The notes beneath the pieces were generated by a model. It was not told the DNA's origin. It made no database searches and was given only the letters and a program-made list of their open reading frames with translations. From positions 1,147,309 to 1,208,918 of the forward strand of contig EQ973344.1 of assembly GCA_000158655.1 (NCBI GenBank): DNA of 61,610 nt, in the 5' to 3' direction. Each line of letters starts with the position of its first letter. Position 1 is the first letter of the stretch. Origin of the DNA: [Clostridium] methylpentosum DSM 5476. Its GTDB lineage: Bacteria; Bacillota; Clostridia; Oscillospirales; Ruminococcaceae. The position numbers and the translations under genes were made by a program. Shown piece after piece: positions 49,203-60,000 of this stretch.

Positions 49203-50770
49203 TTTGCTCTATTGATTTCGCTATAGTCCACAGGACTTCCGTCGAACAGATTTGTACATTCGACATCTTGGAAGTAAGCGTTATTTCTTTCATTGTAATA
49301 GTTCAAATAGATAATTTCAACAGGGAAAATAGAGCCATCTTTTTTGATGATTATCGTATGTGTTTCTGAGTTTATGAGATTCCAAGCATCAGATACCCGT
49401 TTGGAAGACACATTCTTTTTTTGTGCTGAGACAGTTTGAACCTGTTGAAAATCCGGAACATCGTTTATCTCGGTTTCTGACTTTATGATGCTAGTTATTT
49501 TTCCATCGCTATCCGTAAACACATCATAATAGTCGTTTGAAATAATCCCTTGGAAGGTCTTAAAATATCTTTTTCCACCTTCAATTTCAAAGGATGTATA
49601 ATTGAAATTACGCATATCTTCGTTGAACTGAGCCAGCATTTCCGGACTTACTTGAAGCGGCGCTGATCTTGGATTTACGGTTGCTCCAACTAACGTTGTT
49701 TTTTCATTTCCTACAATCCTGTAATTCTTAGCGGTATCAAACGGAAGCAAAAGGGCATTCGCTGCTTCACTGGCTGCACTGGATAAAATCGCCCCACCGG
49801 CAAGTTTGGTAAACAACACATCTGTAAAAGTTTTTGCCGACGGGTTATACACGGTATCTGTAAAGCCGATGGAAGCTCCTGACCCTGCTTTGACAGCTGC
49901 ATCTACCATGGAATTCTCAGCTCCTCCATAACAAGAAGAGAACACAGATAATTTGTTGTTCGACATATCTCTTGATTCAATATTTACCGCGCCAAGACCT
50001 GTTACACCGTCCTCAGTTGGAATAAAAGAGAGAGTTCCCACTCCTCCATGACCTGAAAACATAAATACTTCACTATTTATAAAACTGTGAATTTGACTAA
50101 AGCCATGCGTGATTGGGTGATAGGCATCTTGATTTTCACAAATAATAGGCTGGTATCTTTCTGTCAGCTTTTGTTGCGGTATTTCAGAATCAGCCAGCGT
50201 ACTGATATCGAGAAAACCGTAATCGAATGTATACATTGTAAATCTCTGTGGACGCATTTGAAAAATTGTTGATCCACCGGTTGATCCATAGACACATGTG
50301 TCGATCTGCACCTGTGTGCCCGCCATTCCATAAAAAGCTACTGCGGCATTTAAACCCTCACCTGAATCATCATCTGAATATGTAACGGATCCTACTTTTA
50401 CCGCTGCTACTGTATCTAAATCTCCAAACGTTTCAAAAGTGTGATACCGGGTTGTTTTTAAAGTGAAATAAAACCGATAAATATAACCGGGTTCCATAGA
50501 TAAAGAATAAAATGTATCCAACGCAATCGTATCTGCTTGTGTTTCATCTGAACTTGCACGCATTGTCAATTTATTCTCATTTACATCGATGGGTATTTTT
50601 TCAATACGATCTGGGACTGCGCAATCGTCCTTTTCTGGTATACCGTTTGCAGATAAATCTACCAAGACTCCAATCGATTTTTCTTCAGCGAATGCAGTTG
50701 TAAAACTACCTTGCAATAAAAAACAGATTGCAAAAGTGAATGCTAGTAATTTCGTTATTCTTTTTTTCAT
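49199..50770 (-). CDS. Secreted clan-CD (caspase-like) cysteine peptidase
   Basis: A 523-residue exported protein with a clear signal peptide (LLAFTFAICFLLQGSFTTAFA). Residues 80-175 form a beta-rich region. The middle has a caspase-like catalytic pair: His241 in MFSGHGGVG after a hydrophobic strand and Cys280 in SVFSSCYGG after the next one, the spacing and context seen in CHAT, gingipain and clostripain-like enzymes. The C-terminal 150 residues are of unknown fold. GGAGG precedes the ATG. Lower GC than the glycosidases and the opposite strand suggest separate acquisition. It is followed by a coupled small membrane protein. The fold is assigned from motif pattern; substrate and target are unknown. 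Confidence 0.7.
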   Translation of the reverse strand: MKKRITKLLAFTFAICFLLQGSFTTAFAEEKSIGVLVDLSANGIPEKDDCAVPDRIEKIPIDVNENKLTMRASSDETQADTIALDTFYSLSMEPGYIYRFYFTLKTTRYHTFETFGDLDTVAAVKVGSVTYSDDDSGEGLNAAVAFYGMAGTQVQIDTCVYGSTGGSTIFQMRPQRFTMYTFDYGFLDISTLADSEIPQQKLTERYQPIICENQDAYHPITHGFSQIHSFINSEVFMFSGHGGVGTLSFIPTEDGVTGLGAVNIESRDMSNNKLSVFSSCYGGAENSMVDAAVKAGSGASIGFTDTVYNPSAKTFTDVLFTKLAGGAILSSAASEAANALLLPFDTAKNYRIVGNEKTTLVGATVNPRSAPLQVSPEMLAQFNEDMRNFNYTSFEIEGGKRYFKTFQGIISNDYYDVFTDSDGKITSIIKSETEINDVPDFQQVQTVSAQKKNVSSKRVSDAWNLINSETHTIIIKKDGSIFPVEIIYLNYYNERNNAYFQDVECTNLFDGSPVDYSEINRAK

Positions 50771-51308
50771 TTTTATCCTCCAATTATTGATTGTGTTGAT
50801 AATTTATGTTTATGAGTGCGCACTCCAAACATCGTTGGGCAATTTTATTATTTTAGCATATTATAACATTTATGAGAATATATTGCAATAAAAACATGGG
50901 ATTTTATGTCTATTTATAATTGGTTTTGATGATTGTTCCTATAAATATTTTTCTTAAACAAAGGGCTGTTAAAAAGTGGATATTTGTGATAAAATGACTG
51001 GATCAGCAGAAAAATAGAATTGCATTAATGGTTTTGATACTCTAAAGCCTGGCGTCAGCCGGGCTTTTTTGCTGGCTGATTTTTGATATATGCGAACCCC
51101 GATGGGCACGGACGGAAACAGAATACCTGGCTGTTGATTCCCAATCCAGACGGGGTTAATGTCTTGTTTAAAGAACATGGGACTCGGTGGAAAAGGCCTG
51201 TTAGTCCCGTTTTTTGTATTTTAACCTTTTGTATTTTGAAAATAGCAATTTTTTTATATAAATAAGGCAACATTCACAATTGAATTTCCTATTTGTCCGT
51301 GTTATGAT
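50771..51308. other. AT-rich intergenic stretch
   Basis: No gene supported. It contains the peptidase gene's leader, the repeat copy at 51044-51070, and a short open stretch at 51083-51265 without recognisable motifs. Confidence 0.4.
51044..51070 (+). repeat. Terminator-like repeat, copy 2
   Basis: AAGCCTGGCGTCAGCCGGGC followed by TTTTTT, matching 48348-48373 at 18 of the first 20 positions. Confidence 0.55.
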
Positions 51309-51336
51309 TTGATTAGTCTGAATCAAGTTGTATAAA
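51309..51336 (+). promoter_or_regulatory. Candidate promoter of the third GH106-like gene
   Basis: -35 TTGATT (51309-51314), 16-base spacer, -10 TATAAA (51331-51336). An inverted repeat TTAGAA...TTCTAA follows within 20 bases, in position to be an operator over the start of transcription. Confidence 0.5.
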
Positions 51337-51489
51337 AATTAACCGGAGTTAGAATAGATACTAGTTCTAATTACAATAAACTGTGTTTTGTGAACTGATT
51401 TGATGCAGCGCTCACAAATTCAGTGATACAACATCATTTGAGAGGAGGGCAGTACAATCGCCACCCATATTTGAGAGAAGGAGTGTATT

Positions 51490-54400
51490 ATGAAACTGAA
51501 AAGGATAATCTCAAGCATGCTCGCCGCCGTGCTCCTACTTGGGACATTGCAAGTTTTGCCAGCGGGGGCGGCGGAAAATGCGCGGTATGCGGAATTTGAA
51601 AACCCATCGATTGACTACAAGTCACGGCCGCTGTGGTTCTGGAACGTGTTCGGCGATTCTGCCACTATGGACAAGCAAAGGCTCATCGACACGGTAAACG
51701 GTTCGCTGGAAAGCGGATATAGCGGGTTCGGCATCCTACCTTACGGACAGGGAGGATATCTCGGTGACGACTATTTCGATATGTACAGGACCGTTCTAGA
51801 GGCGTGCAAGAAAAACGGGATGAAGCTCAACCTCTACGACGAAAACGGATTCCCGAGCGGTCCGGCGGGCGGTCTGTTCCAGCAGACCTATCCGGAGGAT
51901 ACATCAAAGGCTCTGTACAAAACTGAGAAAGAGGTCACCGGGCCTGTCAAAGGAAAAATGGCGGTGGACCTCGGCACCGAGAACGAGCCGCTTATGGGCG
52001 CGGTTGCGATGAATGTCGACACCAAGGAGATCATCGAACTCACCGCTGTTTCAGAGGAGATGCAGCAGACGTCGTTTACAACAACAGCATCCTCCTATTT
52101 CACCCTGCTGCCCGGCTACACCGCGGACATGGCGACGGATGGAAACCCGGCGACCCGCTGGAACGCGGGGGACCGGTCAGGCAACGACGAGTGGCTCCAG
52201 CTCGAATTCGAGCAGCCGGTGACTTTTGACAGTGCGGTCATCAGCGAGGCCTACGACCGGACCACCTCCTATCACATCCAGTACTGGGATGGCTCCGGCT
52301 GGGTCAACGCCTCGGAGGGCAACACGATCGGCGCCTCCAAGACAGACTCCTTTGCCCCGGTCACCTCGAATAAGGTGCGGCTGTACATCGACACAATTGT
52401 CGATCCAGATGTCAACAGTGTTACTATCTGGGAGTTCGACCTGCAAAAGGATGGTCAGAGCGTGCTCCGCACAGGCGGGGACTGCGTCAATTACGACCTC
52501 GGTGAGGGCACTTGGAAAGTGATGGCGTTTAACCTGCGGCGGGATGGCAACTCCTTCTGCGATTATCTCGATGCAGAGGATGTGCGCAAGTTCATCAGCA
52601 TTACCCACGACGCCTATTACGACCAGTTTGCGGAGTACTTCGGGGATGTCATTGACATGACGTTTTACGATGAGCCGGCCCTCTGGCGCAGCAATACCTG
52701 GACCGAGAAATACAACGAAAAGTTTGAGGAAGAATACGGTTTTGACCCGGTCAAATACTACCCGGCGCTGTGGTATGACATCGGAGAGGACACTGCGTTT
52801 GCGCGTTCCACCCTCTTTGATTTCCGCGCCGAGCTCTTTGCCGACAGCTGGACCAAAACGCTGGCCGACTGGTGCGACGAGCACAACATCGACCTCACCG
52901 GCCACGTCGGGGAGGAGGAGCTCATCAACCCGACCAACACGGTGGGTGATCTGATGAAGGCGTTCCGCTCGCAGGATATCCCCGGCATTGACGAAGTCAT
53001 CTTTTACGGCCGAATTTCCCGCGCGCTCAAAGTCGTGAGTTCGTCGGCCAATAACTGGGACAAACAGAAGGTCATGGTGGAAATCCACGGGGCGGACGAC
53101 AACCTCGACATCCCGACTCTCTACCGCGACGTGATGGACCACTTTGCCAAGGGCATCAACCTCATGGTTCCCCACGCGGTGTGGTACACTCCCTATGGAG
53201 CCGGCTTTATGAACCCCGAGCTCTCCTACCGCGATCCCTACTGGGGCCCGGCGCTGCCCGACTACAACGATTTCATCGGGCGCTCCGCTTCCATCCTTCA
53301 GCAGGAGGGACAGCATGTCGCAGACATCGGGGTGCTTTACCCGATTGATTCGCTGCACAACGGCTTTGTGTTTGACGGAGGTTATGATCCCTACAAGGGA
53401 GGCGTCACCCCGCAGGCCGAGTGGAACTACATGGATTTGGGCGAAATGCTCTCTCTCGACATCCGCAGAGACTTCACCTATCTGCATCCCGACATCATCG
53501 ACGAACGGTGCAGCGTGGAGGGGGACACCTTTAAGCTCAACAATGAAGTCAACTACGAGCAGTACAAGGTGATTCTTCTGCCCGGCTGCGACACGATCAG
53601 CGTGAGCAACCTCGAAAAGATCAAGGAGTTCTATGACGGCGGCGGCCTTGTCATCGGCACCCGCCAGCTGCCCTACCAATCCTCTGAGCAGGGTCAGAGC
53701 GCCCGTGTAGTCGAGCTGATCAAAGAGATGTTTGGAGTCGACCCGCGCAGCTCTACCGGGCCGATCTACACCTCCTCAAGCCAGTATGAGGTGCAGTGGA
53801 TGGGCGACACCATTGGGCTCGAGCCCTGGAAAGCGGGGGACGACGATCTGGGCACCCGCTGGGAGAGCAACGGATCCACTAACGAGTGGCTTGAAGTGAA
53901 TTTTGCTCAGCCGCAGCAGATCGCCAAAGCGGTGATCAGCGAATACGCCAAAGCAGTTACAAGCTACCGCCTCGAGTACTGGGACGAAGCCTCACAGGAC
54001 TGGGTTTCCCTTGCGGACGGCAGTTCGATTGGCAGCAAAAAGACCCACGAATTTGACGCTGTGACAGCCTCCAAAGTCCGGCTGAGCATCCCCTCCGCCG
54101 CGAACCGGATCAGCATCAGCGAATTCCGGCTGTACGGCCCAGATGGAGGCGACCTGATTTTCCCTGAGAGCATCTCCAACAACAACGCCGTCTATCTGCC
54201 CAACGCCTCTGCCAAGACGCTGGAAGCCGCGCTCGACAGCACCGGGATGCAGTACGACGTGCAGTTTGATGACAACCCTTCTGTCACAGGAGGAAACCTT
54301 TCTTATCTGCACAAGGTGGTAGACGGGGCGGATTACTACTATATCGCCAACTCGAGCGATAACTCCCTCAATACGACTGTCACTTTGCGCGGCACCTTGG

Positions 54401-56184
54401 ACTCCCCCGCTGTGTGGAATCCGCACAACGGTGAGAAATACAGCGTTCCCGCAGTGCACACCACCGAAAACGGAGAAGCGGTCACCAAGGTGAACCTGCG
54501 CATCTCCCCGGTTCAGGCGCTGTTCCTTGTGGATGACAGCTCTGCGCCGGAAAAACTCTTCACCGACTCGCTCAGCCAGGCGCTTGAAACCGCACGGCAG
54601 ATCGACGCGGACAAGGCGACGCCGGCGAGTTACGCCCTGGTGAGCCACCTGATGCAGCGTGCGGAAAAGCTCCTTGCAGACAGCTCCGCCACGCAGGAGC
54701 AGATCGATGCCTGTGAGTCCCAGCTCAGGGAGGCAGTCGCTCAGATCGCCTATCTGAATCTCGCCTATCAAAAGCCGGTGACAGTTTCAAGCTCACTAGA
54801 TGGGAACAACTTCCATCAGAGCTATCTCACCGACGGGAATCACAAGACGATGTACAGCTCCAGCGGTAACACAGGCGTGCAACACGAGGAGTGGGCTGTG
54901 ATTGACCTCGGAGCTCCTTCCCAAATCAGCCGGGTGGATCTGGTGCCCCGCAGCGACTCCCCCTATGAGGGACTGTTCTATCCGATTGACTTCCAGATTC
55001 AGGTTTCGGAGGACAACGAGCAGTGGACGACTGTTTCCACTATTCAAAACGAATCTCTGCCCACCGACTGCCTGCCGCGGACCTATACCTTTGATCAGGT
55101 CACGGCGCGGTATGTGCGGGTGCTCGCCACCAAGCTCAACGTTCACCCTGGAATAGACCCCAACTACCGCTTCCAGCTGTCTGAAATCGAGGTGTACGGC
55201 CCGCAGGCAGCAGCGTCGGACACCGACAAGACGATCCTTTCCTATGTCTTGGAGTATGCCCGTCAGGTGATCGATGAGGGCGGGACGGACAATCTGATTC
55301 CTCTGGTTCAAGCAAAATTCAACTCTGCATTCCACAACGCCCTGGTTGTCCAGGCAGATCCGGCCTCCACCCAGCAACAGGTCGATCAGGCGTGGGTGAT
55401 GCTCCTGAACGCGATTCACATGCTCGACTTTGTCAAAGGGGATAAAGCGGCGCTCGGCGCGTCAATCACTGCAGCGCAGGGACTCAACCCCGACGACTAT
55501 CAGGACGCTTCCGCCATGCTTCAAGCCCTTGATCAGGCGGTGAAGGTGTATGAAGATGAAAACGCCCTGCAGAGCGAAGTGGATGCGGCGCGGGAAGCCC
55601 TTGATAGGGAAGTATCTGCTCTGGTGCTCAAGGACAAAACCGAGCTGATCGTTCTTCTCGGGCAGGCGGACACCTTGGAACAGGACCGTTTTGTCGAATC
55701 TGGATGGACAGAGTTTGAGACGGCGCGCGAAGCGGCCCGCCAGGTTCTGGACAATCCGAAATCCACCCAGCAACAGATTGACGCCGCGGCGGACAGCCTG
55801 CTGCAAGCAATGCTCGGCCTCCGCTACAAAGCGGACAAGAACCTGCTTCAAAGCGTCTATGATGAGGCGTCGGCAATCGATTTGAACGGATATAGCGGTG
55901 AGCCTTTGGAGAGATTTTTACAGGCAAAGGCGGATGCGGCAAAGCTGCTCGAGGATGATACGTTGACTGCCAAAGAGGGCCAGTCTCTTGTGGATGGCGC
56001 GGCACAGGCGTTGAGAAAAGCAATCGACAGCCTGACAAATCCGGATGCAGCCCCAGTGGAAGGGGATGCCGAAACACAGAGCAACAGTTCAGCGCCCAAG
56101 ACAGGAGACGCCTCCGCTTCGGCTGTCGCGCTGATGCTTCTCACAGCCGCTGCCGCAGTCGTTTTGAAAAAACGTCGCCGGTAA
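51490..56184 (+). CDS. Wall-anchored GH106-like glycosidase with three discoidin domains
   Basis: A 1564-residue exported member of the PLWFWN group. Signal peptide to about residue 28; RPLWFWNVF near 45, SGYSGFGILP, LYDENGFPSGPAGG; discoidin-like insert (194-320); GTWKVMAF, CDYLDAEDVRK, TFYDEP (about 391). The second acidic motif reads VMVEIHGAD (about 529) where the sister enzymes have MSETYGA or MSESYGA: the Glu is kept but its neighbours changed, so specificity may differ. A second discoidin insert (758-887), a helical FIVAR-like module, a third discoidin domain (1091-1238), FIVAR-like modules (1245-1515, one more than the usual three), APKTGD and KKRRR follow. AAGGAG lies six bases before ATG 51490. 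Activity inferred, not shown. Confidence 0.72.
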   Translation: MKLKRIISSMLAAVLLLGTLQVLPAGAAENARYAEFENPSIDYKSRPLWFWNVFGDSATMDKQRLIDTVNGSLESGYSGFGILPYGQGGYLGDDYFDMYRTVLEACKKNGMKLNLYDENGFPSGPAGGLFQQTYPEDTSKALYKTEKEVTGPVKGKMAVDLGTENEPLMGAVAMNVDTKEIIELTAVSEEMQQTSFTTTASSYFTLLPGYTADMATDGNPATRWNAGDRSGNDEWLQLEFEQPVTFDSAVISEAYDRTTSYHIQYWDGSGWVNASEGNTIGASKTDSFAPVTSNKVRLYIDTIVDPDVNSVTIWEFDLQKDGQSVLRTGGDCVNYDLGEGTWKVMAFNLRRDGNSFCDYLDAEDVRKFISITHDAYYDQFAEYFGDVIDMTFYDEPALWRSNTWTEKYNEKFEEEYGFDPVKYYPALWYDIGEDTAFARSTLFDFRAELFADSWTKTLADWCDEHNIDLTGHVGEEELINPTNTVGDLMKAFRSQDIPGIDEVIFYGRISRALKVVSSSANNWDKQKVMVEIHGADDNLDIPTLYRDVMDHFAKGINLMVPHAVWYTPYGAGFMNPELSYRDPYWGPALPDYNDFIGRSASILQQEGQHVADIGVLYPIDSLHNGFVFDGGYDPYKGGVTPQAEWNYMDLGEMLSLDIRRDFTYLHPDIIDERCSVEGDTFKLNNEVNYEQYKVILLPGCDTISVSNLEKIKEFYDGGGLVIGTRQLPYQSSEQGQSARVVELIKEMFGVDPRSSTGPIYTSSSQYEVQWMGDTIGLEPWKAGDDDLGTRWESNGSTNEWLEVNFAQPQQIAKAVISEYAKAVTSYRLEYWDEASQDWVSLADGSSIGSKKTHEFDAVTASKVRLSIPSAANRISISEFRLYGPDGGDLIFPESISNNNAVYLPNASAKTLEAALDSTGMQYDVQFDDNPSVTGGNLSYLHKVVDGADYYYIANSSDNSLNTTVTLRGTLDSPAVWNPHNGEKYSVPAVHTTENGEAVTKVNLRISPVQALFLVDDSSAPEKLFTDSLSQALETARQIDADKATPASYALVSHLMQRAEKLLADSSATQEQIDACESQLREAVAQIAYLNLAYQKPVTVSSSLDGNNFHQSYLTDGNHKTMYSSSGNTGVQHEEWAVIDLGAPSQISRVDLVPRSDSPYEGLFYPIDFQIQVSEDNEQWTTVSTIQNESLPTDCLPRTYTFDQVTARYVRVLATKLNVHPGIDPNYRFQLSEIEVYGPQAAASDTDKTILSYVLEYARQVIDEGGTDNLIPLVQAKFNSAFHNALVVQADPASTQQQVDQAWVMLLNAIHMLDFVKGDKAALGASITAAQGLNPDDYQDASAMLQALDQAVKVYEDENALQSEVDAAREALDREVSALVLKDKTELIVLLGQADTLEQDRFVESGWTEFETAREAARQVLDNPKSTQQQIDAAADSLLQAMLGLRYKADKNLLQSVYDEASAIDLNGYSGEPLERFLQAKADAAKLLEDDTLTAKEGQSLVDGAAQALRKAIDSLTNPDAAPVEGDAETQSNSSAPKTGDASASAVALMLLTAAAAVVLKKRRR

Positions 56185-57005
56185 GATCGGTGGATAAACG
56201 CAATATGCAGTCGTTTCGGTTGAGAGAATGCCTGTGAATCTCTCGGGTTCGCCGGGAGAGTCATTTTGATCGTTGCCGGATTTCGTCATCTGCATTTTGA
56301 CCTTCGCTGTGCACAAAAGCCAGTTGCAACTGATTGTGCTTTTGCGGAGAATCATCGGGACTATGCTTCATCGGGGCTACTCGATCAACCGGCATTTCCC
56401 AGTTTTCATTTACCAATACGGAAACAGCGAAAGAAATCCACGGCAAAGCTGAAAACCTAAGTTTAAAAAGGGACACAGGCGGCGCTCTAAGTCAACCGAA
56501 AAAAGAATCGATTATTGGCCGGGCCAGATTTTACATTCTGTAAAGTCTGGCCCGGCTGAGCGTATCGGCATTTTGGGCAAGGGGAGGTACCCCTTGCCCA
56601 AAATATTTCTGCGAAAATACCTCCCCTTTTCATTGTTTCTTTCGGGATAAAGTTTTCAGTCACTGTGTTTGAACGTCAAGAGGTTTGCATATTGTTTTGA
56701 ATGTGTCCCTGCTCGTCCATTGGTCCTTTGTTTTCAGGCAATTGGTCACACAGGAAAAAGCGTTGCTAATCAAAACTATAGAAGATGCGTTGGAGCTTTT
56801 CCTTATGAAAGACAAAATATGTCCACAAAAGCACAAAACAAGGAATAGAGCTCTTGTTCTATTGGTGATAAAATTTGAATAAATCGTATAATTTTTTTAT
56901 AAAAGTTTGATAATTTTTGCTTGCGTTATTCGATGCTTTTTTGTTTGGAAAGGAGGATTTATTTTTATTTTGTAAATAAAGAAATTTTTGAAAAGGAGAA
57001 AACAG
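56185..57005. other. Intergenic stretch with two long hairpins
   Basis: About 820 bases without a supported gene. Hairpin A (56518-56556) pairs GCCGGGCCAGATTTTAC with GTAAAGTCTGGCCCGGC (one G-T pair) and lacks a T tract. Hairpin B is the palindrome at 56571-56603. The last 150 bases are very AT-rich and carry TATAAT near 56887, but no convincing -35. Confidence 0.5.
56571..56603 (+). repeat. GGTACC-containing palindrome, second copy
   Basis: TTTTGGGCAAGGGG / CCCCTTGCCCAAAA with a five-base AGGTA loop; 14 perfect pairs. Its relation to the palindrome at 48221 lies in the GGG.AAGGGG arms and the GTACC centre. Confidence 0.65.
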
Positions 57006-60000
57006 ATGAAGTTATCTTTAAAACGATGTTCAGCATCGTTGCTTGCTGCCGCACTGCTGGTGAGCACGATCAATTTCACCGCATTTGCCCAGGATGGATC
57101 TGGAGTGGGGGAAGCGGGGACAAAGGCGAATTCTATTTTCCAGGCAGAGCAGATGCTGGACGCCGGGACAAGCGTTGGGGAGCAGGTTGGCATGAACGAT
57201 TTTGCACCTGACTCTGCCTCATTCGGTGGCTCTTTTCAGGCGGGAGATCACCTTTGTTACAGTGAAATCGACTTTGGCAGCGGGGAATTCAACACCTGCA
57301 TGCTCCTGCTCTCCGCGCTTTCCACCGAGGCGGGAAAAACCATCGAAGTGCGAATTGATTCCCCGGATGGAAACAAAGTCGCAGAGTTCAGCATTCAGGC
57401 CACACAGGACCTGACCACCTTCCAGGAGCAGTACGCCTCCGTTGCTCAGGTGACAGGGATGCACGACGTGTATCTGGTCTTTCCCCAGGACACCGATGTC
57501 AACATTGACTGGTTTACCTTCTCGAGTTACAACGGAACCGAAACTGCGCAGCAGAAAGAAGAGCGCATGCAGTGGTGGAACGACTGCCGATTTGGCCAGT
57601 TTATCCACTTTGGCGCTTATTCCTATCTCGAAGGCGAGTATGAAGGCCGGATTCAAAAGGGCCACGGGGCGGAATGGATCATGGGAGATTTCAAAATTCC
57701 GCGGGAAGACTATGAACAAAAGGTGGCAAAGCAGTTCAATCCGACCAACTTTGACGCCAAAGAGATCGTTTCCCTCGCCAAGGCCGCCGGCCAGAAGTAC
57801 CTTGTGTTCACCTCTCGCCACCATGAAGGGTTCAGTATGTTCGACACCCACATCAAGGGGTTTGGCGATTACAAAATCACCACTTATGGCAATTATGAGG
57901 GGGAGGACCCAGTCAAAGCCCTGGCGCGGGAGTGCAAGGAGCAGGGTATCCATTTCGGTGTCTATTACACAATCATGGAGTGGCACGATCCCTCACAGGT
58001 CTACCCGGCGGAACATTCCAATCAAATTGTCAGCGAAGAGGCAAAGTTTGATTTCAAATCCCGCATCAAAGGACAGCTGCGTGAGCTGGTTGTCGACTAC
58101 GGCGCTGAGATTCTCTTTTTTGACGGCACCTGGAACAGCTGGTGGAACCAGCAGGACGGCAGGGAGCTCTACCGCTATCTGCGCACCCTCAACCCCGATC
58201 TCATCGTCAACAACCGCGTCGGTAAATCGACCCAGTCAGACGGCGACTACGGCACGCCGGAGCAGTCGATCCCCGCGACCGGCCTCGGCTACGACTGGGA
58301 AAGCTGCATGACGCTCAACGACACCTGGGGCTTTAACAAGCACGACAACAACTGGAAATCCCCTGCGACTGTTGTGAAGAATCTCGTGGACTGCGCCTCC
58401 AAAGGTGGAAACTATCTCCTCAACATCGGTCCGGACAAGCTTGGCGATGTGCCGGATCAGTCGGTATCCATCCTCACCCAGGTCGGGGAATGGCTTGAGG
58501 CAAATGGCGAGAGCATCTATGGAACCGACCACAGCTGTTTTGAAAGCCTGACGGGCGGCATGAAGGCAACTGTCAAGGACGGGAAGATCTACCTCCACCT
58601 CTTCAACTGGACATCCGGCAGCACCATTCAAATTCCCAGGGTAGACAACAAGGTGCTGGGCGTTCAGATGCTTGCAACCGGCAATCCAGTCAATTACACC
58701 GTCATGCGGGACAGCATTGCCATCGACCTGCCCGTTCAGGCAGCGAACCCCTATGACACCGTCATTGAAATTGATGTCGAAGGGTACCCAGCTGTCAGCG
58801 AGCGCCAGGACAACCTCTCTCTGCAAGCCACCTCGGTCACAGCGTCCAATACCTACAAGAACAATGCGACTTATGCACCCGACAAAGCAGTGGACGGCAA
58901 GGCGGATACCCGTTGGGCAACCGACGACAACACAAAATCTGCAACTTTGGAACTGGGCTTTGACCAGCCGGTTACCGTCAACCAGGTGACAATGAAACAG
59001 TTTATCTCCTCTGTGACTCCAAACAACAACAAAATCAACGCGTATCAGATCGAGTACATGGTAAACGGAGAGTGGAAGGTCGCCTATTCCGGCACCAACG
59101 CGCCCAAATATGTGACGGTGGACTTTCCCGCAGTGACGTCAGACCGCTTCCGGCTCAATTTGACCGACTGCCTCAACCCGACTCTCTACGAATTTGAAAT
59201 GCGCAACTTGGCGCCTGCACCTGAAGTGGCGATTACCACCCCTTCTGAAACATCGGTCGCCCATCTTCCCTTCACCATTACCGGCACCTCCAAAAACGCC
59301 TCCGAGGTGGAGGTGGCGCTGATGGGCGTCAATTTCTCCCCGATTCTGCACAAGGTTCCCGTAGATGAAAATGGAAACTGGAGCATTGTCATCGACGATC
59401 AGGTCGACGGGTATATTCAAGTGAAAGCGCAGGTCAAGGACGCGTACGACGAGGTGCTCGCCCTCGATGCGATTAACCTCAATGTCCGAGCCAAAGAGCT
59501 TGGTGTCAACCTTGCGGCTGGAAAATCCTGCGAAACCTCCTCTTCTTATTCGGCGGCCTACAACGGCTCCAAGGCGCTGGATGGGGACCTCGGCACTCGT
59601 TGGTCTCCCGTCAACGGGGATCTCAACGCCTATTTGACAGTACAGTTCGGCGAACCCACCTTGTTCGACACAGTGGTGCTCTGTGAGATGTTCGATACCT
59701 ACAACGACAATATCGACTACCGCTGTCTGGCGTTTAAGCTCGAGGCGCTCATTGACGGGGTTTGGACTGAAGTGCACCAAGGCAGGACGATTGGAGAAAA
59801 ACTGACCGTAACCTTCCCGGAAGTCACTGCGCAGGAGCTCAAGCTTACCTTCCTCGATTGTGAGGAGACCAAAAACCAGGCTCCGCCCAACCTCCTGGAG
59901 TTTGAGGTCTATTGCCAGGGAACCGAACCTCCCGTTGTGGAGAGCAACAAAACGGTTCTCAAACAGGTCATCGACTACGCAACCGAGGCAAAAGCAGGCG

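Noticed and set aside
51083-51265. Open frame reading YANPDGHGRKQNTW
   Set aside because: It contains curious NPDG repeats but no ribosome binding site or start context, and it runs into AT-rich intergenic sequence; I could not link it to any family.
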